Assembly: GCA_019633425.1 (NCBI GenBank)
Contig: WSUB01000018.1
Span: 1 to 63,270 of the forward strand
Source of the DNA: Tulasnella sp. 424
Taxonomy: Eukaryota > Basidiomycota > Agaricomycetes > Cantharellales > Tulasnellaceae
Direction: 5' to 3'
Length of the DNA stretch: 63,270 nucleotides
Position numbers and translations under genes: made by a program. This document shows positions 22,814-35,648 of this stretch, piece by piece (position 1 is the stretch's first letter; each line of letters starts with the position of its first letter). The notes below the pieces were generated by a model. It saw only the letters and a program-made list of their open reading frames with translations, did no database searches and was not told the DNA's origin.

Positions 22814-25800
22814 TTATCTGGAGCTGTAAGGCTTTTCAAACCCGAAGAATGGCCAATCACGTTCCACTACCTGAAGCATGTAGTCATCGATGGACCCAAC
22901 CCCTTCATCAGCATCTTCATCAACATCAATAGGAAGAGATTCATCGATTGAAATCTGACCCGGGGGTAGAGCGGCGCCGACGGCTTCATCATCCACCTCC
23001 TCCCCAAAGTCCACCTGGTCGCCTTCAATCTCAGCTGCGGCAAGTCGAGCTGCTTCCACGTCCTCCTGATCCTCAACCAGCGCGAGAGCCTCCTCGAGCT
23101 TCCTGCCCGACGTCCTCCCTTCCAATTCGTCAACCAGCATCTTCCTCCAATCAAATTCGCCCTTTTGGATCACCATGTCATCCAGAAAACGTTTCTGATT
23201 TGCTTTTCGGAGCATCGCTTCTTCGATGGTATGTCGCGAGATGAAACGGTATATGTGGACCTCCCGGGTTTGCCCAATACGATGTGCTCTGGGACGAAAG
23301 GATATTTCAGGATCGTGATAATTGGTGGGGGAGCTATCTCATACCTGTCTTCACACTGCCGATCCATCGACGGATTGTAGTCGCTATCGTAGAAAATAAC
23401 TGTATCGGCACCAGTTAGACTGTCGAGCGGAGCGTCAATATCAATGAAAGAATCAGTCTGGCTCAGTGGACTTACTTTATGCCTACACCCCCAGATCGGG
23501 AGGAAGCAATGAAAGCAAAGATTCGCGTGTCGACATTGAAGCGCTCGGTAATAATCTGTCTTCGCTCAACGTTTGTGGACCCGTCTAACCGGAGATATCG
23601 ATACCCCCGGAAATTCAAGAAAATCTCGAGGATATCAAGCACCCTCGTCATCTGCGTGAATATGAGGACTCGGTGGCCACCCGCGGCCCTTTGGCGCAGC
23701 AGAGCATCCAATTCTTGTAACTTGCCGCAATCGAATTGAATAAGTGAGGCATCGGGAAACGCGATTTGCAACTTGACGGCCGGACGGTGGAGGATGTCAA
23801 AATTCAAATCGGTGCGTTGACGGAGAAGCTTGGCAGAGGCCGTATTGCCGAGAACCAGACTCGGAAGGTCTCTGGCGACAGCCCTGGGAGTTGCGAAAGC
23901 GAACCTATCTACATCGTCCACGACCGACTCTAACCGCTCCGCGTACGTTTTGACCAATGCGTGTGTAGAGTCCAGGCAATCTGACCAATGTCGACGTTTC
24001 TGAACTACGACGCCGAAGGGGAACAGCGGCTCTGCTACACCACCCACTACGCTCAACAATTCGGCGGGGTAGACGGTGCTTTGGTCGCAACGAATGCGGT
24101 TCACGTACGCCATATGCTTCCAACGACCTATGGTAGCGGCGCGTAGCCCATACTCTCGGTAGGTTTTCCAACCAGCGATCGTTCGCCGGTCTGCAGGTGG
24201 TGGCGGGCCGAGAATGTCGTCCACATGGGGGAACCGACCCGATGCTTCCAATCTTCGAGTGCTGCGCTGGGCAAGCATAGGAGGGGGCTGGGTGTGCGTG
24301 ATCTGCAGGCCGAACGTCTGAATGGCCGGGACATCTTCGGACTCGGACAGCAGTCGCCGACGTATCAGCAACTCCTTGATCTCGTAATCCGCCACCGCGG
24401 ATCGGCTCATGGCGAAAGACGTTACAATCTGGCGAACTTCAAATAGATCGGGGTGATTACAGACTTTTCTCAGCTGCATCAAACAGTTGATGATGCTAAG
24501 GAAGTTGCCTGAGGCGAGAGTTTCCTTGGTGGTGGCTCGAGACATAAATTCGTCGTAGAGGAAGCGTTGCCGCTTGGAGAGTTTGCAGTACACGATGTGC
24601 TCGTGTTTGGCGGGTAGTTCCTTCTCGACGTCCTTTTTTAAGCGGCGGAGAAGATAGGGTCGAAGCAGACTATGGAGCTTTTGAACGGTATCTTTGGTCT
24701 CGATATTCATGCTCTGTCCATTCTCGATAGCTTTCTCGACTGGATCTTCAAAGGGCGCGCGCACATTTAGTATGGACAGAAGCACTCGGTTCACACAAAC
24801 GCGCTCACTTTGAAACAAGTCTCGAAAGTCCTCTCGCCTCACGAATATTTGAGACTCTTCGGTCTCGTGCTTGAAACCTTCATCCGGCATAAGGAAATAG
24901 AGTAACGACCAGAGCTCCATGAGGTTGTTCTGGAGCGGCGTCCCAGTAAGGAGAAGTCGGTGTTGCGTGTTGAAACACAACAGAGTCTCCCATCGTTTAG
25001 ACTTGAAGTTCTTGATGTTGTGTGCTTCGTCGAGAATCATGTAAACCCACTTCTTTCGCCGAAATGCCACCTGGTCGGCGAGGGCAAGTTGATAAGAAGT
25101 GATGCAGACATTGAAGGCGTATGGATTGGTCCAACCATGCCTCTTCTCCTTCCTGTCTTTTTGCGACCCGTAATACGATAGAATCTTGAATCCAGGAAGA
25201 AATCTCTTAAACTCCACTTCCCAGTTGAGCAACACACTCGTCGGGACGATGATGAGGTGCGGTCCCCAGATCCCTTTCGAACATGCAAGATAGCCGAGGA
25301 GAGCAATTGTTTGAATAGTCTTGCCCAATCCCATCTCGTCAGCTCTAGAGGATAGGATTACTACGTCAGTGAAAGTGAACCTTAAATCCAGGGATTACCC
25401 CGAAGAGGACATACAGAATCCCGTTCGTGTCGTTGGCGTGGAGAGACGCAAGCCACTCAAGGCCGGCTTGCTGATAAGGTCGGAGCGTGCCGCGTAGTAG
25501 GAAAGGGGGTGGAATGTAGCTTTCCGACTGCGCTATGACTTTTGAACTCTGGCTGTCGCTCGATCTTGACGCTGTCTCGTCGTCGGATTCGTCCAAAGCT
25601 GAAGGTACGCTAAGACCGTCCTCTGCATCGGCGACTTGTGGCTCGGCATTGGACGCGGGCGAATGAGGTGAGAGGTGAACGGCTGTGGAAGTGGAATCTC
25701 TTCTGTTCGCGCTGTCCTCTATAACCTGAGAACTCGAGCCGATTTGAGCCTGATCGCTAGTGGGAGCTGCCTCGTCGAGGTCCATTGATTGGCTATCGCT

Positions 25801-28556
25801 CTCAGGATTGTGGTCCAAGTATCCATATCGCTGGAGGACCTCCATGATAGGTACATTGGCGTCAGCTTCCAGACCGTCGATCTCGTCATCTGAATCTTCG
25901 ACCGCCAAATTCTCTTCGTCGGCCTCCATCTCGATATCCAACAAGCGGTCGGATGCGTCAATTGCAGACACATCACCAACGTCGAATTCCGCGTCCCCTG
26001 GATCATGATTAATTTGGGTCGTTGAAGAGTTTGATGATTTCCCCGCGGTATCCTGGGCCAACGATACGCTCGCAACACGGGAGGCGTTAGGGTCGTCATT
26101 TGAGTCTCCCGGGCTAATCGAATCTCCAGCGGCAATATAGCCATATCGCAACAACAGTGCTTCGATGGGTAACTCTGAATCCTCATGAAGCCCGCCAATC
26201 TCCTCATCATCCGACTCCTCTTCGGCATCCTCGGCTTCCATTTCTAAGTCCATCTCACGGTCTGCCAAGTCGGTGAGAGCAATGTTATCGGGAACAAAGA
26301 TGGGGTCGCCTCCCAAATCCAGGGCAGAAGAAGTCCGAATTGGGTGAGACTCGGATGAGTTCGGAAAGGATGACCTTGAGGCTGCCGCTCTGGAAGGACG
26401 GCGAGGCGTGGCTTCGGGCGATCGCGGGACGCCAGACAAAGGTATCGCCCTGTTTAATGAGGCTTCCTCGTCCTTATCACTCATGCCTTCTTCAGGCAGC
26501 TCCAATAGGTCAGCCGCCTCTTCGTCCGAACAGCGAGCAGCCCCGCGCTCATCATCTTCAGGATCATCTGACGGATCCTCATTCGATGATAAATCCCTGT
26601 CGCCTTCTCCCAAGGTTCGACGAGCGGGTGTTGGATTCTGGCTGAGCTGTGAAGCCGATTCGAATGATTCAGAACTATCCCACTCTTCCGATGCGGCTGA
26701 CGACTCGGAGCTGGATCGTCTTCTACGAGCGAGAGCTGCCGCCGCGAGGTCTGACTGCTGCGCTTCGAGCACTTGGCCCGATTGTTGGAGGAATGCGTCG
26801 AGATGCTGCTTGCCACGCCGGACTTGCTCCGCTTTCTCTTCCTGCTTCTTTCGCTCTCTGACGACCTAGGATCTCGTCAACACCTTCATCGGCGCCATGA
26901 CGACAAGGACGGTCTTACCGTAACAGCCAATTTCCACTGCTTGACCACCTCTTTAGTGATGAGCTTGACAAGAAGCGCTTTCCGTTTCTCCTCTGCCCTC
27001 TGCTCACGCTCCTCCGCACCGGCGATTTTCTCGAAATGTTTCTCAACCATCCTTGCGATGCGTTTCGCTCCCGCAATACGAGCCCGAGAGTTCTCGCGAA
27101 AGTGTTTGCTGAGTTGGACGGCGTGAAGGACCAACGTATCTTGATAATCTGGAGGTCGTTTGGGTTCTTCTGGAGGTGTCCAGTCTACCTCTCGATTTCG
27201 TTCGAGCTCGTCAAAGACGCCAGAGGCCTGAAGCTCAGCGATCCGGTTGCGTGTTCGGGCATCTTGTTCAGCGAGGACCTGGAGTCGTTCGCTATGCTCG
27301 GCAGACAGCGTGGTATCTTCGTCGACGTAAACGAACGACGAAAGGAGGTTGGGCAACGAGCGACGGAACAAGGGATCGGGTGGTACCTGGAGAGGGCTGC
27401 TGTAGTCGAGGCGAGGGACGTGTATGAGTCTTATACGTTTCAAGGTACGAGGGGGCTCGGTCGGTGCAGTCTCCCCTGGGCGTTCGGCCCTAGGTGAACT
27501 ATTCCTCGCAGACCTGTGGTCCCTAAAAATGAGGGAGACTCGTTTCGACGGACTGGTGGAGGCGGCTGCCGGGGCTGGTACTTTGCCTGAGGTGGTGGGG
27601 CGACGCAGCAGGCGAACCTTGGATTCTCCCCTCCTTAGAGGCAGCGAAGCCGTGGATAAAGAGGTTTCAAGTGGTGGAGAGACTTGAGTACCACGGAGTT
27701 TGATTGCGGGCCTAAGCCCCGCAGCTGCAGCACGTAGTGGGGTAACGGACAAGATTTCTTTCCCCTTTCCTTTCGAAGATGACACCTGCTGGGACGAGAG
27801 GAAGGAACCCAATGGCGACGGGATGCCGAGGACTTGTTGAAGCCCTTGAGCCGCGCCTCTAGTTTTACGTGGGGAGCTGGTTCCGTCTTGCGTGTGTCGT
27901 TGGAGGTCGAACCTAGCGAAGTACTAAAGATCATTTAGTAAAATGGGTAAATGACAATGTAGATTTACGTCACCCAGAGGAAAATCATCTCACGTTTTTA
28001 AATACGGTGCTATTATCTTGTTTTGCCGCCTAAGGGAAATTGAATGATCAATAACGGTCTGTAATGAGAGGCGGGCGGATGCATACGTTGGGATCATAGT
28101 GGACGAGCGTCACAAACGTCTCCAGATGGAACGCTTCTCGAATCTACAAATCGAAGTTATTAAACACGAATTAAACGAAGCAGTTGGTCTATGTCGACTC
28201 ACCAGGTCATCGTGATGGTCGACAATCGAGGCTAATTCTCTCCTCCGCTCTTGGACCAGGACCTCTCGACGAGCAAGGATTTGAGGGGAAGGCCCATCAC
28301 TACCTCTATCTACTGCGCTTGGGCCAGCTCCAGGTGTTTGTAGTTCGTCTCTCCTCGGATCTTTTCTCCTCATTCAACGAGATTGCGAATTTGACCAGGG
28401 CGTGTTGTTGTTTGCGGGGCGGGGTTTCAGTCGATCTCGACGAATCTGTGACGGTTCGGCGAGGTTCCTCGATATGAGAATAGGTAAAAGAAGGCTCCCG
28501 GACGGATGATCGGGTCGCGCTGCTGGTCTGGTGCGTCGCCGATGCGGTTGAGGCAT
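22814..28556 (-). CDS. SWR1: SWR1 chromatin-remodelling ATPase (Swi2/Snf2)
   Basis: Multi-exon gene. From the N-terminus: a charged region; the exon 28110-28373 (LVQERRRELASIVDHHDDL) continuing as REAFHLETFVTLVHYDPN; an HSA domain (about 26886-27130, with LVLHAVQLSKHFRENSRAR and VVKQWKLAV); a long Asp/Glu/Ser-rich stretch (25500-26770), as expected for H2A.Z-H2B handling; then the split ATPase. The helicase shows LRPYQQAGLEWLASLH, ADEMGLGKTIQTIALLGYL (Walker A), DEAHNIKNFKSKRWETLL (Walker B), LLTGTPLQNNLMELWSLLYF, and after a large insertion SGGVGIK, GADTVIFYDSDYNPSMD and HRIGQTREVHIYRF. The long insertion between the two RecA lobes (about 23850-24450) is the mark of the INO80/SWR1 class. It exchanges H2A for H2A.Z in nucleosomes. 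The stop is at 22814. The start is uncertain: 28373 (ATG right after a TGA) or an upstream exon. Confidence 0.92.
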
Positions 28557-29482
28557 GTTGACGGCGCGGGTAATTAGCCGTCCAGTCGAAATTCGAACAT
28601 CGGCGCTAACGCAAAAGGGTCCGTCTCCACATGGCCACTTCCGCCCTCTGCAAGCTGAAGGAGAGGCGAAACTATTTCAGCAAACGAGATTCTCCCTGGA
28701 GGAGGTAACAAAGGAATTTGCTATCTCACACGATTCGGGGGACCGATTGCGTGGGTCAAGGACTGCTCTTAGGCTGAATTCGGGGTCACTGCAGTATTTT
28801 TTTCGATGAAGCTTGGCTCGAGAAGCCTTCAGTGATACGCCAAGTCAGTATTCAATCTAGGACGCAGAGATCGGGATCGGTAGCGATCCAAGAGACGACA
28901 CTGACCTTTCTATAATCGACGAGTGCCAAAGCCCGCGATAACAAGATGGTATATATTATGTGGTTAGCACTGGGCGAGGATGTCTAACTACCGTATGTAA
29001 GAGAGTGTAGGGGGGAATATGAATATCTACGTGTTAAACACCCTTCGCGGGACAAGCGGTGAGGGCGCTTTTGATCGCGGAGTGGAACAGGGTTCAAGAA
29101 TTGGGTCAGAAGGGATGGATGGAGGAAAGAGTATAAAGATCAGTGGAGTTTGGGACCAGTATGGAGGGACAAACTGGTCGAAAGGAATGAACAAGAACGA
29201 AGAGAACGTTAACGGTGGTACTGGATACAGAGCGCCTTGCAGGGGGGAAAGCATTTCTCAACAAAGCATATGAAAATGGATGGCCTCTTAAGCGCGCATA
29301 TTGGGCTTTAGAAGTTGGAATCTCGGTTTAGAGGGCTTGGATTATTGTCCGTCGATATTGTTGAGCGGGCTTCATTATAATGTTTCTTTTGCGACAGGGT
29401 TAAAAGACCGGCTTGCGGTATTTCGGCCTGAATTTTGAAGACTTGGCTCGCATATCGCCATAGGTTGGGGCAGTATTCTTCT
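28557..29482. other. Intergenic: SWR1 5' region and next gene's 3' flank
   Basis: About 0.9 kb without a convincing gene. The left side should hold the SWR1 promoter and possibly a short first exon. The right side lies 3' of the homeodomain-like gene. Open frames here are short and without motifs. Confidence 0.5.
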
Positions 29483-31410
29483 CTACTTCCTGAAGCTCGA
29501 ACAAGACGCTGGGTTCGGTGGAGGCGGCATTGATCCTCTGGACGAAACACCCTGTAACGTAACTCCGAGCGACTTGGCGGCGCCTATCGCCCAAGAATTG
29601 AACTCCTGGATCTTCTCGACGTTCTGAGCTACCGTCGACGTGGCATCCTCGGCAATTGAATCGGCGTCCATCCGAGCGGATAGCGCAGGCAGGTCCCTCA
29701 AGGCTATCGAAACCGCTTGGATGATCCGGCACGCGTCTGGGCCACGAAATGGAGGAGACGCTGAAGCGCCTCCAGTAGAAGAACTCGCCACGGAGCGAGA
29801 TGTTGATGGAGTCGTCGCGTCCGAAGTCGAGGCTGATGGGGGGTAACGGTCGTGGTGGGATGAAGTCGGTAAAGGTACATGATACGGATGAGTCTGGAGT
29901 CGAGCCGGTCTCGGGCGATCACGATGCGGTCCCAAGCCACGTTCAGCGGATCCGTCCTGATACTCGTTGACGACGGCGAATCGTTCTTGTGCTTTGCCTT
30001 TCCCGTAGCCGCGATAGGGTGACGGTGGTCCGTTGCGCGATCCCGATTCTTGGTGCCTGGACGAATCTTCCCATGATGGCTGTCTGCTGTGCGAAAGTCT
30101 GTTCCACGAATTACTCCCACTAGGAGGTCCTCCGCGGGACGGCGACTGACGCGTTGGCGAGGCAAAGGGAAGGTCTGGGGCCCGAGAAGCCGCCGGTGTC
30201 AATACCGGGAACGAGTTCCCAGTACGATCACCAACGGAACTTATCGAGTCCCTTTTCGTCATAGGTACGCCTACCGTCGGTACAGATGATGAACCTGGTC
30301 GTCTCTCCACGTTTTCCATAGCGATCTCTCCGTCTTCCAGATCCGGCCGGGCAGAGTGGCCCGCCGTGCCAGGCCTGGCTGCGGAGCCCACTACGGGTAC
30401 GAAGGAGGGTGAGAGCTTTGGTTCCTGCAGTTGTGCAAAGATCTGGCCACTTTCGGGGGGATTTGGGGAGGTGAAGGCGCTAGCAGTTGGTGTTGGAAGC
30501 TGGGTGATAGGTGGCGAGGTAACCTTTTGGACAGACGAAGGGAAAGGTTGTTCCGACGGGGGTTGCGCCTGGCGCGAAGCCTGAACCTCCGCCAGCTGGT
30601 CCTCGTCAGTGTCCATGCCCGTTTCCATCGGTGATGAGTAGGCGCGGGAACGGGAGCGAGCGTCAGATACCGTAGGTTCCGGAGACAACTCGTGCTTGAC
30701 CAGCGTTCTCGGAGTGCTTAGTTCGTCAATTTCCTCAGGTTTGGGAGGTGCGGGGGACTGACTCGCTCCGGATTTGAGTTGGTAGCGGAACCATGCTAGC
30801 ACACGGTTTTCTGAGAGCTCGAGTGGTTCGGCCCAGTCTAGTGCTTCCGACTCGGTCGCGTCGGGTGTAAGATGCAGCAATGCATGTAATCTATCGAGTT
30901 TTGCCTCTGGGATGTCGCCAAATACTGCGAAAAAAAAGTTAGTGCTGAGGGTTTCAAAACATAGAGATCCTCTGAAATGACTAACATAGCAACTCCTTGG
31001 CTTTTCTAGCACCCTCAGGAGCAGGCTTTACTGATAAAGGGGGTAAAGACGGGTGCTGGGCGGCGTGGGGTACTATTGGGAAAATGGTGGGGGTGGCCTG
31101 AGCTGCCCTAATACTTTGGTGCTTGTTCCGCAGATAGTTTTGGATTTGAGCATAAGAAACGCCAGTTTCGGCAGCGAGTTTCTCCTTTATCGGTCCAGGT
31201 ACTTCTAGATACCTGCCACCACCTAGTTGGAGAGGGGAGGGGAATGTGGTTGGAAAAAAATGGATCTTGTGGAGGAAATGACTGGGACTTACAGTCTACC
31301 TGAACTACCTGATCTACATAATATCTACCTTCTGGTGATAGGCAGAATAATTGCTCTCCTTTCCTTGTCATTGTTCTTGGTGGATATTTCAGTTGGGGAT
31401 ATTGGTTCAT
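29483..31410 (-). CDS. Homeodomain-like protein, two HD-like segments
   Basis: Three exons by eye. Exon 1 starts at the ATG at 31410 (MNQYPQLKYPPRTM). After an intron with donor GTAAGT, exon 2 encodes VPGPIKEKLAAETGVSYAQI followed by QNYLRNKH. After an intron near 30925-30985, exon 3 runs to the stop at 29483. Two helix-turn-helix-like stretches resemble homeodomain helices 2 and 3: VSYAQIQNYLRNKHQS and, in exon 3, LSENRVLAWFRYQLKS. The rest (about 430 residues) is rich in Ser, Pro and basic residues, as in fungal transcription regulators, with a short predicted helix near the end. The invariant homeodomain WFxNxR is not exact (AWFRYQ, NYLRNK), so DNA binding is inferred. It shares a 1-kb upstream region with SFC1. 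Confidence 0.6.
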
Positions 31411-32430
31411 TGTTGAAGGGGGGTTGTAGGGGGGGGGGGCTGTTGAGAGGCGAGCCAGACTGAGGTGGGAGCTTATAAAGGCGTGGGCCAGGCCCGACTG
31501 ATATGAATACGATTGGCGTTCCTTTCCCGCGAGGCAGAAAACGTTTCCTGGTTACTTTATTGATGGCTTGCCTCATGTTAGATTAGAATTGAACGTTGTC
31601 AAACCAACTGAGCGCTAGGCCTAGTCCATCGATACACGCCCCCCAAGCCGCCAGCCAGCCTCGAGCTTCCTGTTTGTCGATGCAAATTTGGAAAAATTTC
31701 CCGGTGATGACGATATGCGTCCGAAGAACGGGGGCTGACTTCTAGGGTTTTCCAGGAACTGAGACCTCAAACACTAATTATCACTTAAAGAAGCGAAACT
31801 AAGCCGAATGTATCTAAATGTGGTTTAGCGCTGGTCGCTTGCAGTGAAAGGAGAAGCTATAAAGGAATGAGAACAGTCTCCTATGTTCTACAGCGATTCG
31901 GCTGTGCACGTTGCTACATACATTGTTAGAGGTTGGAAGCAGAGACCAATGCCCCGAAGCCCATTGTGAAAGAAAGAGACGGAGATGACACGCCAAGGGT
32001 CGTGAAACCTTGGTTGGCGCTAGACCGGATTTGGGTATGATCTGATTACATAACTAGCAGGGATAACATGATAACATCATCAGCCCCTAAATTCACGTGT
32101 TCCGAATCTGCCCATACCCAGTGATCAGGAGGAAAGTCGACGATGCCCTCTGACGTCCGCCCAGGCGCCTCCAACATTCCGCACGGGAATCCGCACTCTC
32201 TCCCGCCCGGGCTCCATCTTACCCGGGCAGGTTGTCGACGGGAGTGTTCATGTGTCCGTGACCTTGAGAGAATTTTCATGTGATCCCGATGTTTATTCCA
32301 CTCCCGCCCGGTCAGCCATGACCACTACCTTCAAAGCCATACCGCCCCAGACCGCCAGTAGATCGCCGCAACCGAGTACTTATACTCCACTGGAACCCTC
32401 CTGTCTTTCTCTCTAGGTCGTCCTTCAGCC
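31411..32430. promoter_or_regulatory. Shared upstream region, HD-like gene and SFC1
   Basis: About 1 kb between divergent genes with no gene of its own. It contains two perfect CCCGGG palindromes at 32206-32211 and 32222-32227, within GCCCGGGC and CCCGGGC contexts and 16 bp apart, about 205-225 bp upstream of the SFC1 start. GC-rich palindromic pairs of this sort are common targets of fungal Zn2Cys6 regulators, but the assignment is a guess. A pyrimidine-rich tract (about 32395-32416) lies just before the SFC1 ATG. Confidence 0.4.
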
Positions 32431-33767
32431 ATGTCGCATACAAAGCAGAAAGTGGGCTTTGCTACTCACATCACGGCCGGAGGAATCGCTGGAATGGCGG
32501 AAGCTGTGAGTCTCTTTCCACGTATGGCGCCGACGTTGCTCCCCTCGTCGCGTGCTGACTCTCAGTCTTGCTCCCTTAGCTAACATGTCAGCCTTTGGAT
32601 ACGATCAAAGTGCGAATGCAGCTTTCCAAGTCTGGTTTACGGCCGGGGGTGCGTGCGCGTGTACCGTTCTGGACTGGCCGACCGCCCTGCTGACGTTGCT
32701 CAATGGTTAGACGAAACCTAGGGGGTTCATTGCCACTGGAGTGCAGATTGTCAAGCGCGAAACACCGTTAGCACTGTACAAGGGTCTCGGTGCAGTGCTT
32801 AGTGGGATTATCCCGAAGATGGCAATCCGGTTCGCCGCTTTCGAGACCTACAAGAATGGCCTGGCGGACAAGGAAACTGGCAAAACATCAACTGGGATGG
32901 TATTTGTTGGTAAGATAATACATGTTTCAAACTCCGCGCCGTCTCTTGGTTGACTCTTCCATTCGTTGCGTTCCAGCTGGGCTTGGAGCAGGTGTATCCG
33001 AAGCAGTTGCGGTCGTAACTCCCATGGAAGTCGTCAAGATTCGGTTACAAGCCCAACAACACTCCCTAGCAGATCCTTTGGAAATTCCACGGTACAGGAA
33101 TGCTGCACATGCCGTCTACACTATCGTCCGCGAGGAGGGCGTAAGCGCTCTGTATCGTGGGGTAAGCTTGACTGCCCTCCGACAAGCCACGAACCAAGGT
33201 ATTATCTGATGCCTGCCCGATACGAAGACCCCGCACTAACTCGTTGTATCTGAAGGCGCCAATTTCACAGCCTACCAAGAGATCAAAAAGCTCGCCTTAA
33301 GGCTCCAGCCCGACCTCCCAGATTTGCCGTCCTACCAACACATGCTCATTGGATTAATTTCCGGAGCAATGGGTCCATTTTCAAATGCACCGATAGATAC
33401 AATTAAGACTCGTATGTTGCATTTGATTGTTCAGCCGAAACCGGACTAATTGTGCGACCCTCTCTGTACAGGTTTACAAAAGATGCCAGCGGTACCTGGC
33501 GAGACAGCATGGACCCGAATAGCCAAGATAGCGGGAGAAATGTGGCGGCAAGAGGGTTTCAAATCGTTCTACAAGGGTATCACACCTCGTGTGCTGCGTG
33601 TCGCGCCTGGTATGTCCCCCCGGTGTGCCCCCCGAATGTTGCATAGGTCCTCCTAACGCACTATCTATCCTAATTTAGGCCAAGCCATCGTCTTTGCTGT
33701 TTACGAACGTGTGCGGAAAGTCATTGAAACTGTCCAAGCTGAAGAACAAGACACGTATTCGGAGTAG
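32431..33767 (+). CDS. SFC1: Mitochondrial succinate/fumarate carrier
   Basis: Multi-exon mitochondrial carrier (SLC25). The three carrier signatures are visible: PLDTIKVRMQLSKSG after LTCQ in repeat 1, PMEVVKIRLQAQQHS in repeat 2 and PIDTIKT-RLQKMP in repeat 3. Stretches close to yeast Sfc1/Acr1 include LYKGLGAVLSGIIPKMAIRF, SALYRGVSLTALRQATNQGA and FYKGITPRVLRVAPGQAIVF. Sfc1 imports cytosolic succinate in exchange for mitochondrial fumarate and is needed for growth on acetate or ethanol through the glyoxylate cycle. The start at 32431 is the first ATG before AGGIAGMAEA. Exon 2 begins after CTTAG at about 32580. The stop is at 33765-33767. The next gene downstream on the same strand is a 3-hydroxyacyl-CoA dehydrogenase, a related two-carbon/fatty-acid function. 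Confidence 0.92.
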
Positions 33768-34040
33768 TCCCCGTCCTTTTTGTATTATTTCTTTGTATTC
33801 TCCTCCTAGTCATAATTCTTTGTCTCTTTGTTCTATGCATATGGTTGTCTTTTTATGTATTCCGTTTCTGACCATATACCCTTTGTTGAATCCTCTCAGG
33901 GCTGTGCTTGATCCGGAAAGGATTGGATTGAATGATCACATGTCTAGATCCGGGGATCCATTCGAGGCACGTGAGAACCGAATCCCACCTCGTTCAAACG
34001 TTCTTTCTCTCTTCCACCATCCTCTACTAGTCCAAAAAAC

Positions 34041-35440
34041 ATGTCCGCACTAGCTCATGGAGTTAAGACGCTAGGTGTTATCGGTACGCTGCTCACTCGA
34101 GGCATATTACCTCTCTCCCGGGTGGTTTGCTCATGCTAGACATTAATTGACAGGTGCTGGCCAAATGGGGCTCGGCATCGCCTACGTCGCAGCTGTCAAG
34201 GCTAAGGTTCCCGTTCTGTTATACGACAGGTCAAAGGACCAAGTCCAAAAGGGCCTTGCATTGATGGATAAGCTGCTCGACAAGGATGTAAAGAAGGGCA
34301 AAATCGAGTCCGCCGAGGCCGCAAAGGAGGCTAGAGACCGAATCGTCGTGCTCGGAGAAGAAGAGGGAATAAGAGGGTTTAGAGACGCTGATATGTGCGT
34401 TGAGGTACGTGTTTGTAATCTCGCTTGTTGTGCTGTCACGATAGCAGGAGGAGGGCTGACCGTGCCTCCTGACAGGCTGCAAGCGAGAACTTCAGTCTGA
34501 AGGCCAAGTTGTTTGCCTCCATGGCAGCTGAATTACGGCCAGATGCTATTTTAGCATCCAACACCTCGAGTATTAGCATTACAAAGATTGCTGCTTCGGC
34601 TCTCCCTCAAGGCCTAAATCCTGCGTCAGAGGAAGGCAAAGCCAGTGCATCTCGGGTCGTCGGTCCGTCTCTCTATACTTTAGCCGAAGGCCTTCAGACC
34701 TCCCCTGACACATTCCGGGGCAGGCCTTCACTTTTTCAATCCGGTTCCCGTCATGCCACTGGTTGAACTGATCTCTGGTGAGGGCCCTGCTTGTTGCCAT
34801 CACCAATCGACAATAACATTTCACATACATTCTATTTAGGACTCCAAACATCTTCTGAGACGTTGGATCGAGCACGTGCATTTGCGGTGGCATGCGGAAA
34901 AGGTGCGAAAGGCTGCGTTCATTAAGTTTCATTTTCCGCTACGCCCACCACGTTGTGTTGCCGAAAGCCTAATTGACTTCCGCGGCTTTTCTAGAGGTCA
35001 CAATTTCTAAAGACGTGCCAGGCTTCGTTTCAAACGCGCTTTTAATGCCATTCTTAAATGAGGTTCGGAGATGTTAGTGAAGCCACACCGCGAGCTATGC
35101 ACTAATATTAATCTCCGCTGTAGGCAATTATGTGTCTCGAGAAAGGCGTCGCAACGCGCGATGACATCGATAAAACTCTCCGCCTGGGCATGAATCACCC
35201 CATGGGACCGTTAACTTTGGCTGACTTGTAAGCGTTTTATCTCGCCAAGTTTGCTTGCGTCACCATCTGACAACGGTCGCCAAAAGCATCGGGCTTGACA
35301 CTTGTCTTGCCATCCAACGAACGCTGTATGAAGGCACAGGCGACTCAAAATACCGTCCTAGCGTACTATTAGAGCGGATGGTGGACGCAGGGTGGCTGGG
35401 GAAGAAGAGCGGGAAGGGATTCTACGACTACACGTCATAG
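34041..35440 (+). CDS. 3-hydroxyacyl-CoA dehydrogenase
   Basis: Multi-exon gene of roughly 300 codons, starting [15 protein letters not shown]. It has the NAD-binding Rossmann motif [13 protein letters not shown], the [13 protein letters not shown] segment, the catalytic-His region ([17 protein letters not shown] spanning an intron), [18 protein letters not shown], and the C-terminal domain with [20 protein letters not shown] and [16 protein letters not shown]. It oxidises L-3-hydroxyacyl-CoA (or 3-hydroxybutyryl-CoA) to the 3-keto form in beta-oxidation. The C-terminus (YTS) is not a PTS1 peroxisomal signal. A targeting peptide is not obvious, so location is open. It starts 273 bp after the SFC1 stop. 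Short-chain hydroxybutyryl-CoA specificity is the closest guess. Confidence 0.88.
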
Positions 35441-35648
35441 CAACCATAGCCAGCCCCACCAAGGCCAATGCGATGGAATACTCGGATAGCCCCCCCGCTC
35501 TGTGAATGACGACTCTGCGCGTGAAACCAGAAATATGATGGAATACAGTAGTATGCCTCGAGAATTACAGAGCCAGTCTGAGAATAGACGTCTAGAGTCT
35601 GCTTTTGGGAGGTTTCGAGAGCTAAACTTCGTTTCCAGAAGATAGCGT

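Noticed and set aside
29019..29273. Short plus-strand frame between SWR1 and the homeodomain-like gene
   Set aside because: 84 codons, Gly/Asn-rich, with no motif, no neighbouring exon and an equally open opposite strand.
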